Positions 47,477 to 57,754 of a stretch of 64,000 nucleotides of DNA are shown here, in pieces. The position numbers were made by a program, and so were the translations under genes. This stretch comes from Viscum album (taxonomy: Eukaryota; Streptophyta; Magnoliopsida; Santalales; Viscaceae): contig OY728137.1 in the NCBI GenBank assembly GCA_963277665.1, positions 1,173,686,670 through 1,173,750,669 on the forward strand. Direction: 5' to 3'. The notes under the pieces are model-generated. The model saw only the letters and a program-made list of their open reading frames with translations, was not told the origin of the DNA and made no database searches. How positions within the stretch are numbered: the first letter of the stretch is position 1; each line of letters begins with the position of its first letter.

Positions 47477-50175
47477 CTATTTAGCCCACATTTTTTTCAA
47501 TAATGTGTCAATTTGTTTTTAGTAAGTTTATGATGAAGTGTCATTCTTTTGAAAATTGATATGTATTCATTAAATGATATTGGATTTAATTCTTTAGAAA
47601 CTCTCCTTTAAAATTTTATTATTGTTCGAGTGGTCTTAAATTTGAATGATATGTTCAAAGAAGACACATTCCTTAAAAAAGTGAAGACCATGAAAATTTA
47701 CATTTACATGAATATTTTTTTTGTAATAATTAAAGAATATGTGAATTAAAAATATTTTTAAAATTTTTATGACTAATTTGATGGTTAGAAGTTGAGATTG
47801 TGGTTTTGGAAATAATGTTTCAATTTTCACTTAGATACTTTTTTAAGTAATAAGAAAACAATTATCCAACTACATGATCCAAAGAGACCGGATCAATCCC
47901 ACAAAAACTGGAGGAGGCCACTACCATATGGGATAAATAGACTACAAAAGATTACATTGTGGAATAGAGGATGTATAATTCCCACATGGGGTACAAAGGT
48001 GAGTGAGTAGGGACATAGCTCTCATAGGGTGTGCATGGTGGCGTGAAAGGGGGCGAGCTGGTGGGATCTTCCCATATGTGTGTGTGAAAATGTTTTTGAG
48101 TGACAATCCTAGTGCCTTCTCTTGAAGCGATAAAGAAATAACCTTTCTTATTAAGTGTAGATCGACTTCCTGGATGTTTGATATGGGACATGATATTCTT
48201 CACAACTATTCATATGTATTAATATGATTCATATATAACATCATCCATTAGATCATTTGGATTTGGGCCGTTTAATCAAGGAAGTTTCCATTTTTAACCC
48301 CATATCTTGTTCGAGTGTTCAAGTATGTCATAATTCTTACATGTCAAATATTCTGTGACTGAGCAATGATCTAATGATAGAGCTTCTGAGGCTATGAGAT
48401 GTATGGCCTATATTCATGGAATATTAAACTTGCATGCATCAATAAGTTTGAATAGAACACAATTTTCAAGGATAATAATGGTATTGAAGGAGGCCAATCA
48501 TATCTCTGTTATACATGAATGAGTTCTTGATTTTAAAAGGAGACGGAAAATGAAAATATTTTCATATACACATGATAGACTCCATTCTCTAAGGACTCTA
48601 AGATATTCAACATATATTTTATAAACACTCAATGACTCAAATGAATTAAAAAGTGTTGTGACATGGTAAAAACATTATAGTATCAACATCTAATAATTAT
48701 TGGTGCTGAGGCGGTGAGAGGTAGTGGTGGTCTACCTATGAATATCAAAGAACCTAGCCAAGGAGTTATTTCTGATTCTTAAGATAAAGGATCTAGTTTT
48801 TTCATAGAAAAATAGAGCTCCATGAATCTTTTTATTTCATGAAAAGTAAACCCAAAATGAACCTTTCCTTTATGAATAAGGAAAGAAAAAATAGTCACTT
48901 GATTTATAATCCTCACACTCAAGGGTTTGTGATGTGAAGAAATTTAGGATTTCAGACACCCTTACGCATAACCTCACTGGATTTCATAAAGAATGTAAAT
49001 AAATCACATGGTATACATGATGGAGTTGATTTACATTCTGTGAAAACATCTTCCCATATGTGAAGGGACAATGAGTTTTAAGAAACATTTGCATGATGGG
49101 AGATTGAGACCCAGTGCATATATCTATGTGTATGAAGAAACATATAAGAAAGTGAATAATTTTTCTTACATAATTAAACCACATACATGAATACATTAAA
49201 TAATAATAAATTGAGTAGATAAACCAAATATAGTATTGAGTATCACATAAAATAATAATGGGAGAAAATATATGTTCTAGGGTTTCACCACTAAATATAA
49301 ACCATGCATATTTCATGGAATTTGGTGAAATTAGTTTGAGGATTCAATAAGATAAGAGTTTAATATTGGGAAATATTTTTCTTCTATAAAATATTACACG
49401 AATAATTTGTGTGAACTAAATGCACACATATCAATTGATTTCAGTACTTTAACATTAGAAGGAATAATTTTCTGAACAGTGTTACATTGAGGAAACTGAC
49501 CATTCATAGTTGATCATGATTATTTAAGGAAGACCAACAATTTGAAAATATACTTTAAGTGCACATAAGAAAGTTTTATTCAACAAGATAATGGTAGAAA
49601 ATTAAAGTATCATCCTATGATGGATAAATCCCTCAATAATTGTAGAATTCTATTGGATGGATTTGGGAGTAGTGGAAGTCTTTCATTTGGAGCTACAAAC
49701 AAGAATTATTTCATTCAGAGTTGGAATAAAAATAAGTCCCTCAGTTGGATATTGGATAAAGATAAATCTCTTGTGTGATTCATGATAAGAAGGCCATTGT
49801 GGATTCTGGTAACCCTATGTGGTATAGTATAAAGATCATACTATGTGGATTCATCAGTTAAGATATATTCGTAATCTGTATCAAAATTTTTAATTGATAA
49901 AAAGATTATAGAGGAGAACCAATGTTGGCTGGGGGGGGGGGGGTTTGACAACATGGTATAGAGTAGGTATTTTAGCTAAACTTAGTAAATACTATGTGTT
50001 TTATTGTATCTTATATTTTTTTTCATATGAGGTGTGACAATGATACATCGGTCAGGGGATCAAGAACCTTAAAAAGACAAGAGGTTGAATTCAAGAGAAA
50101 AGAATATATAAAATACACTATGGATTCACCCCCTCTCAGTGGTCAATCAAACCTACTTTTCTACACATCACTACA
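47477..50175 (+). repeat. Copia B 3' LTR
   Basis: Colinear with 41773-44438. The exact right edge is uncertain by about 10 bp (ctaca at 50161-50165 or 50171-50175); the later one fits better with where Copia A coding resumes. Open frames inside (47952-48203, 48984-49316, 49994-50179) are not genes. Confidence 0.7.
49931..49943. repeat. Run of 13 G
   Basis: An uninterrupted G13 in the Copia B 3' LTR. The 5' copy has GGGG at the same place, so the run has expanded or been miscalled. Confidence 0.8.
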
Positions 50176-50430
50176 TTAGATACTACGAAGGAAGCTCCAT
50201 GGATCATAATTTTCATCTTTATATTGGTATGGTTTCTAAAATCGAGGAATTAATCATGATTTACTATGAAATAAATGTATCTATTTCTCAAGATAAGTAA
50301 TCTTGGTCTCATTAAAGAAATAAAAACATCATTTGAAAATACTATCTTATATGATAGATCATTGAGAGGGGTGATATTAGGATTTTCAAGGGGTTATAGA
50401 TAAAACGTTATTGAATAAATTAATGAAAAT
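50176..50430 (+). pseudogene. Copia A RNase H, C-terminal end after Copia B
   Basis: DTTKEAPWIIIFIFILVWF (from about 50180) corresponds to SEAAKEAVWLRKFLxELGVV. Then LIMIYYEINVSIS, RNKNII.KYYLI and IIERGDIRI match the copia RNase H tail (ITLYCDN..AVA, KHIERKYHLIREIVERGDV). DKTLLNKL closes it. This is the expected continuation of 37893 and 41745-41772. Confidence 0.78.
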
Positions 50431-51575
50431 AATGGTGTAAAAAATAATGATGGTCATGTAGAGTATCTTGGAATATGATACTTAAGAGATTGATATAATT
50501 TTTTCATAATGTATCATTTTGTTGTTATAAAGGAAATCATAATTTATCATTCATTCATGTGTGATGAAATTTAATTTACATGAATAGTATAATGATAATA
50601 TTATGTAAATGTATAAGTTAAATTTATTCCTCATTGATAATCATCATATATTAGTGTGAGATATGATTATGTGTCAGGATTAGAATGAGTAGTGGACTCA
50701 TAAGATGATAATTAAAGACTTATTTTTTAGACTAACCTTCCAAGTATATATCATGAAATGTGATGAATTTATCAATATACTTAGGTGTGTATGAATATAA
50801 TACATATTTTTTAATTGAGGTTGGAGAGATACCTAGCATGAGAACATTTATATTTGATATCATTATTATGAAATATATTGCAACTTAGATAATCAGGGGT
50901 GGTTAGGTATACTATTAATCATGTCATTTGTTATAGAATGACCAAGAGATGATTTTTCCATTTATATAATGTGTAAATACATCAAAAAATTGATTTAATT
51001 AGAGTAAATAAATTCATATAAATTCTTAATTGAGTCACATGAGATATTTCTAGATACTTAGATAAGGGACATGTGACGTAATCTTCCACTAGATGAATGA
51101 CATTTGTTGTATCCACTTGGTCATTAATTTTCAAAGAATCAAGAAAAGATGAGACAACCTATAGTATATTGACATTCTTTCATGTCTAGTGGTCAAAAAA
51201 TGTCATAGGAATAGATATTATATAGGTATACATATGATTCCTATGACAAATCATGCAGTGGACATGTTCATATAGAGATATGGGTCTATTTGATAGGGAT
51301 TACACCAAACCCCTTAGTAGCTTTAGTAGCACAAATAAATTCCTAGTGGCCACTCTTTCCTTAAATCTATAAAATAGTGATTTCATACATGTTCTTAATG
51401 ATACTAAGGCCCACATAGTCCCATAGTTATTCATTTGGATGAGAATTATGTTTTAGAAAAATATTTTGTTCTAAAATCAAGAGAGTTTGATAAAACCATA
51501 CCCAAAAAGAGTTTTGGATGGATTCACAAAGATTTATAAAGTTTTTTATAAAGTCCTTATAGATTTTAGTAAAAT
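50431..51575 (+). other. Copia A 3' untranslated region
   Basis: It lies between the end of RNase H and the 3' LTR. No coding domain was found. It contains one notable inverted repeat (51201-51248) and ends with a poorly preserved purine tract before 51576. Confidence 0.45.
51201..51248. other. 12-bp perfect inverted repeat
   Basis: TGTCATAGGAAT (51201-51212) is the exact complement of ATTCCTATGACA (51237-51248), with a 24-base AT-rich loop that holds a CATATG palindrome. Confidence 0.6.
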
Positions 51576-52312
51576 TGGTAGATTATTATTTATTCAAAAA
51601 AATTATATATGCATGACTTAAGGATAGAATGGTTCCAATGTATACTTAAGATTTATCTTGAGCAAACATTGGTGCCACCGTAGTTTTGTGTCTATGCAAT
51701 GAAACCTAAGATGATGTTGCACCCAACATAGTGTTTTATTTTGGCTAACACTATCACCATATCATCTACTGTATTATTCTTCAGTTACAACTAATTATGA
51801 ATAAATTAAAAATAAATTAGAAAATTTATTAAATGATTTTATTGAATTGAAAAAATGATACGTAATATTGACGTTCCATGAGATGACAACCGATACGTTT
51901 CATATGGTTGACACTCTTCATTAAATCAAGAGCATCGCGGATGAAAATTTAATAAGATTAAATCCCAAATGTTTTGATAAATCAGTTCCATGAAAATGAT
52001 TTAGAATATTTCCCACAACACCATTAATCACTAATAGTGAAGGTACTAACATGTCGCCTGATGCACAATAATCCTCAAGTTATGAACCCTGATACTTTGG
52101 ATAGTATAATCCATCAGATGAAGAAATCATAGGTTTACTACTATTGTGATCACTATAAAAAATACTATGAAGAGTAAAATATTGATTAATAAATGACTCA
52201 TGTATGTTGGTTATTCAGAAAAAATTTCACATTGATTTTTTAAGGATAGATTAGGAAAAAATGGGTTTCCTATTGATACCAAGGTTATTAGATGATCGCC
52301 TAAATACCATCA
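51576..52312 (+). repeat. Copia A 3' LTR
   Basis: 737 bp aligning with 32364-33107, ending TAAATACCATCA. The CACTA transposase reading frame begins immediately beyond it. Confidence 0.7.
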
Positions 52313-53345
52313 TAAAATACCAAAGAGATTGAATCCATCATCTTGAAATACCAAAATAAAATTTCTATGACTGTAATATAAATATGGATATGTTAAATCG
52401 AAGGTCTTCCATACTTTTGAATCATTGGACGTTACACAAACTCATCATTGTAATTTTCCAATGCATGAAACTTCACATGGTCAATGGTTTTAGATGACAT
52501 AAATAATATTTAAACTCATGGTTTTAAAGGAATGTGATTCAAAACATTTACATATATTTTTTATTTTTATTTTTTCATAGTAGTAAATAAATTCAGCATG
52601 GCATCATTATTTGTAGAATTCCATCTCGAAGTACAATATCTTCTGCAACCATGTCTATTAGAATATTCTCCATAGTACAATATAAACTCATTAAAAAATA
52701 CATGTATATTTATAGTCCTAGAGTGATAATTATATTTTTCCACTTGTAAAATGATGTTGGGATCTTATCTTTAGTGAATACATCAAGAATTAATTCCAAT
52801 ATCATAGAAATTTTATTATTTTTAATTCTACATTGTTACATGATAAGGCACAACTTAATCAAAAAAATAGTTTTGAATTTTTTGGGCATCATTCATATAA
52901 TTCTTGATATACCTATTTGAAAATTAAAAAAAGGGATTTGTTTACTCATTTAGGTTTTGAATTTTATCAGTTTCTACAAAATCACCCATTAATATGTTAT
53001 CATCTAGATTAGCTTAACATATATTTCTAAGAGCATCATTAATATTTACATATTCAATAAGTGGATAAATTGATGAGTTATGATATTTATGGTGTTGAAC
53101 TACTATAATGATATCATATTTTTTCATTTTTTCAATTTCACTATCCACTATTGGGGGATTAATCTTCTTATTCTAATGGCAGACATAAGTACTCAATGTT
53201 TTTATAATGTTTGATTCTCCATGAAAAATCCACAATACATAAAATATCAAATTCTCAAATACTTTATATCCATTTAACTGTCACTTGAATTTATATTTAG
53301 GACATGAATATTTTATTCTTCCATTCATGTATGGATTTTCAATTG
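52313..53345 (-). pseudogene. CACTA transposase: transposase-associated domain and core start
   Basis: Minus strand from 53345 down. GRIKYSCPKYKFK, then YKVFENLIFYVLWIFHGE (53210-53345), matches the plant transposase-associated domain (RCPCxxC..EVYEHLI..WxxHGE). IHVFFNEFILYYGEYSN, then CTSRWN (52600-52725), matches HACPNDCILYRNE..CGxSRWK. RNFILVFQDDGFNLFG (52325-52370) matches DPRNVRLGLASDGFNPFG and breaks at Copia A. Several stops and frameshifts are present, so it is not functional. Confidence 0.8.
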
Positions 53346-54817
53346 CAATATACGAAAACATCTATAAACTATTAATATACTAATATGTGTTTTATGGTTA
53401 TATAATTCAATTTTTATTCATATATAATCAATTTTCTACAAATTATAATAAAAAATATAGCTATATAAATATATAAAAATAAAAGAATAAATTTTTGTTA
53501 TGAATGTATTAAAGTGATATTTGTTGACTAAAAATATAGATATATTGTAATTAAAAAATGAAATTTAAATTTAATGTGGAAATTTTAACTAAAAATATAA
53601 ACTGAAGAAATAGATTCAATTTAAGTCCATATTAACAATAATTATTTATCAAGGAAAATAAATGGTTATTTAACCATAAAACATCTATGTTAGATGCTTA
53701 AATTATCAGGGGAAACACTATTTAATATTACTAATGGAAAAATTATTATATAACCACTTCTCTATAAGTAGTTTTTTTAAAACATAATTTTTTTAAATAT
53801 TTGATAGAAAAATGATAAGTTCCCTAAAAAAACTCAATAATTAATGAAAATATATCCAAAGAGAGGTGTTTTATCAAAAATTGAACAAGAACCATGTAAG
53901 TTTTCAACCTACCTATCGAAAGTATTAAAATTAATTTCCAAAAATATATTTTAAAACATAACTACCTTATCAATTTTATATATTATAAAAAATAAATCAT
54001 TTTACTTAGGAAATTTTTGAAAAAAAATCATAATAAATAGTTTAAAACTGATAAAAATGATTACAAAAAATAGTTATTAAACAATAAAAATTTTATGTTA
54101 TAAAAAGATTCTATAATTTAAATTTTTCATTAAAAACCAAACACTAATTATTTTTTTGGAATTGATTATTATAAGTACTAAATGAAATAATAAATTTTGA
54201 ATAAGTTAAATCAAACCAGAAAATAGAGAACATCAAAATCAATAAATTAATGGATAAAAATTTACTATGAAACTCAAAAAAATTACGAGATTAAAAATTA
54301 AATTAACATTGATGATTATGGATAAGGTTTGCAGTTTTAAGGAAAGAGTATTAAAGTGGAGGATGGTGAAAACATATTTGTTGGAAAGGTAAGGGTGATG
54401 GTACCTGAGTTGAGGAAATGAGGTCAGTGACCAAGGAGGTGTGAGCTGGGGATTAGAGTTTGGGGGATCTGGGTCAAGGATAATGGGGAAGGGAATCACA
54501 GTGGAATATAATGATGGTTTGGTGTTTCAATAGGTGAGGGTGGTGATGTTTGAGTAGAGTGAAATAATTTCATGGAGGTTGATGATAGAAGAGGTTCATG
54601 TAGACAACTCTATCTTGGGGGATGAGTTTTATCATAAAGGGGGAAAGAAAAATGATGGGATTTTTTTTCAAGACACTTAATGTTGGTTTTAATAAATAAC
54701 ACTGATAAATACTATATAGAAGTTTTATTTATTGAAAAATATTCCAATTTAATAACTTAATTATGGTTTTTAAATGTTTCCAAAAAAATATAAATGAATA
54801 ATCAAAAATATATAACA

Positions 54818-54834
54818 ATGGTTTTAAAAACCAT
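54818..54834. repeat. CACTA subterminal palindrome
   Basis: ATGGTTTT and AAAACCAT pair around one base, and CACTATACAACAAACACTAA follows. GGTTTTAAAACC-type palindromes near the ends are characteristic of plant CACTA elements. Confidence 0.6.
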
Positions 54835-54874
54835 CACTATACAACAAACACTAATTATATATTTTATTACAGTG

Positions 54875-57754
54875 CATGTTCGGTTATTACACTTTCATTT
54901 TAGAAGCATGAGAATGTGGGGATATGGTGGTAACCTTAGGTCATATAGAGATTGATTGATCATTACTTTGGGACATTGGGAACATTTTAGGATTATATCA
55001 TGTACCAACCATATAATTATTCTCCTTGTGTTATTGGTTTAATTTTTATTATAACTTACATGTTAATATTTTATTATATATATTTTTTTAATTTCTTTAT
55101 TAGATATTTTTCTGGTTTATTATATTATACTTCATTTGGTTTGGATTTTATTTTAAAAATTTCTATTTTATCAGAATGAATACTCAATGTATGAATAATT
55201 TATATTGTATTCTTCGTAAGGATTTAATGTTTGGTTATTGGATTTTGAGAGTTGAGTCATTTCCAATTTGTATGCTTAATACCCACTATACTTTTCAACC
55301 GCTCGTGGTAATTGAAAATGGGATTTGGGCCTTATGGAATAATGACTCAAGTGATCTAATAGTTTAATCCAATTTTTTTCATTATAAAATGGTTTCATAG
55401 CCCTCTTATTATTTAGGGTTAAATCTAGAAAAATGGTAATATTTTTCAAAAAATTAGGGGTAGGTATAAGATATTGTTTTTATAACTCTTTCTCACATTT
55501 ATTCTTGAGTTTTCTTTTGTAGTTGGAAAAATATCTGGAATATAATCTTTTTATTAAATTATTTTTAGGTGTTATTAACAAAATAAATGTTATTATATTT
55601 TATATTAATTATATATGAGTTGGATTTATAAATTATAATGTTTTGGAATGAAAAATCGGAAGAATCTAGGGTACATGATTTAAGTGCATAGGTTACAGAT
55701 CATGAACAAACTATGCATTAAATTTTGAAGGATTATATTTGGGATTACATGATTGGAATATAGTTTCAAAAACCATGACATCAAGACACTAATATTAGAA
55801 ACCCACCTATTATATATTGATTATATTTTTTATGATTTTAAATTAATTTTGAGATTATTTACTTCTTATTTAAGGTAGGTTGAAGGGATGTTTAAGGAAT
55901 TGAAATTATTAAATGGAATAAGATCAGTGTGTTGTGTTATGATAAATGGTTTTTTGTCAAGGAATAAATTCTAAGAAAAATTGATTTAAATGTTCACTAA
56001 AGGAATAACCATATCATGATGGTTTTGAGTATGTCATGGACTATGCTAGGATTTACTATAGAATAGGTAATTTCACCACAGTGTGGTGTTATAAATGATA
56101 TTTTATATGTTCTTTGATAACATGTATCTCAAAATTATTCTATTAATATATAATATCATTATCATATTGATCATCATATGACTATGATATATAGAGTCCC
56201 AATATACAAATTTATATTTTAAACTTTAAACTATTAATCATCAAATATGATATGAGAATTAAAATTTGTAACTCTTGAAAACTTTATGACACATTTCATT
56301 AATATAACCAAATGTTTGATTTCCAATAAGGGTGTTTATATGGATATATAAATAAGTTTCATCATTAGGTGAAGAGTGTATTAAAGCATTGTGAAACTAC
56401 TCAGACAAAATTCTCTCTCTATATATCTCTCTGTCTATCGTTAACCCAAGGTTCAAGAAAACCCAGAAGAGGGTAGGGTTATTCCCAAGAATTGATATAT
56501 TTACACAACCTGTGGATACACTCAAAAGAAGGATTCTTATAGATGATTTTTAGTGATCAATATTAATATTTTATGAAATATTATTGATATATTTAGATTG
56601 ATAAACAATAATATAACATTATTTATTTAATTATACAATCTATTACAACTGGAATGATCTTTTTGAGTTATAGGTTTTGGATGATGTTTTTATTACCTTT
56701 GGATAAGTATTATCCCCTCTAGAATCCATCAGTGGTATCTAATCCAGTTGTATCTAATTTTCATTATTATATTGAAATGGATAAAAAACCAAAAAAATGA
56801 TTTTTTTGTATAACCATGATGTATCCAAGTTTTAAATGTCCACGGATATTATATTTTTCCCAAAATTGGGATTAATGTATAATGAAAATTGGTGTGGTTT
56901 TATAAGTTTTATAAGACCACACTATGGTTTGTGTAAAATGTACATTATATACTTTTGAGAAAAATAGTATATAATTAAACAATTACACTACAATATGGTT
57001 AATTTGTGGAAATGATCACGATCTATATGGAATATAATTTCATAAGGGATCATTGATGTTTCTAAGAAGATACCACATCATAATCTAAATAATGTGACCT
57101 CTGAATGTTCTACCTAATGAATATTTCCTAAGATAAAAGGATTCATAAAAAATCCATGGTTTGTATGAAATAATATTTTAAAATAATTACACATCATAAT
57201 CAAGTCCACATGACATAGTCTACCTCAAAACACCATGGTGGTATTGTAAATGACTTTTTTAAACCCAAAAAATGAGTTGTCACACAAGGAATCACTACAT
57301 AATAATTCATATCTAAAATGATGTGGATATAGTAAAAATGGTTTTGCAGTCTCCCCATGGAATTGTTTTCTATCTAGGATCAACCAAATCATATAATATA
57401 TCAAAAAAGCCATGTACTATGGAATTTTAGATATTTTTTTAAAAAATTATCAAAAACATTCAATATTGTGGGCCCAGAGGGCCACCCCAAAATCTGAGGG
57501 GAGGGGATAATTAAAGAATAAAAAACCATTTTGTTAGTTGTGATCTTAGTATTATGTGTATTTATATGGTGAATATTTATAAATTATTTTTAAATTATTA
57601 AATAAATTAAGGTATAAAAATATTTATATACTGATTAGTGAATGTTTAGAAATGAGAATATAAAATGTTTATATTTAAAGGACTTATTTGAGTATATAAT
57701 ATATTTAGTTTAGGTTTAGTGTTTACATAATATATTAAATACTTATATGATTAT
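54875..57754 (+). other. Unassigned AT-rich region with possible LTR leader
   Basis: No coding domain was found, and the open frame 55176-55367 is not recognisable. From 56398 a pyrimidine-rich stretch (TTCTCTCTCTATATATCTCT) is followed by AACCCAAGG..AGAACCCAG-like sequence and then, at 56733, a TGGTATC word. This resembles the R/U5 and primer-site part of a copia LTR, truncated downstream by the element at 57755. A GGGCCCAGAGGGCC patch lies near 57470. Confidence 0.3.
56733..56743 (+). other. Possible degenerate primer-binding site
   Basis: TGGTATCTAAT keeps the first seven bases of TGGTATCAGAG and follows an ATCCATCA end. Confidence 0.3.

Larger units (their letters stand above)
41773..50175 (+). 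mobile_element. Copia B: gag-only Ty1/copia-like element (SIRE/Maximus style)
   Basis: LTRs of about 2.7 kb (41773-44438 and 47477-50175) are diverged but colinear. A primer-binding site follows the first, and a purine tract precedes the second. The interior is only 3.0 kb and contains a zinc-knuckle gag remnant and several GGGGGAG purine tracts, as in SIRE/Maximus copia elements. I find no protease, integrase, RT or RNase H. Copia A coding resumes just after its end. Flanks CCGAC and TAGAT are a weak 5-bp match explained by C-to-T change at two sites. Confidence 0.72.
32364..52312 (+). mobile_element. Copia A: decayed Ty1/copia element with two nested insertions
   Basis: LTRs at 32364-33107 and 51576-52312 (about 740 bp each) align, and a primer-binding site follows the first. 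Pol remnants run in copia order (protease, integrase, RT, RNase H). The RNase H domain is interrupted by 37894-41744 and by 41773-50175, and resumes at 50176. The element itself interrupts the CACTA transposase between the residues equivalent to DGFNLFG and YTMWPVV. Adjacent host bases are TAATT on the left and TAAAA on the right, an imperfect 5-bp duplication. Confidence 0.82.
52313..54874 (-). mobile_element. CACTA transposon, N-terminal half and 5' terminus
   Basis: Upstream half of the element whose other half is at 29214-32363. The outer end at 54874 reads TTTTATTACAGTG, close to the complement of a CACTA terminus (CACTGTAATAAAA). Just inside is ATGGTTTTAAAAACCAT (54818-54834), typical of CACTA subterminal repeats. 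The region 53346-54800 has no domain. Its purine-rich part at 54340-54660 probably is the leader or promoter of the transposase gene. Confidence 0.7.

Noticed and set aside
54875..56732. Complete copia LTR with a defined start
   Set aside because: Only leader-like and primer-like features near the right side are visible. No matching second LTR or start sequence was found in the window, so only a low-confidence region is reported.
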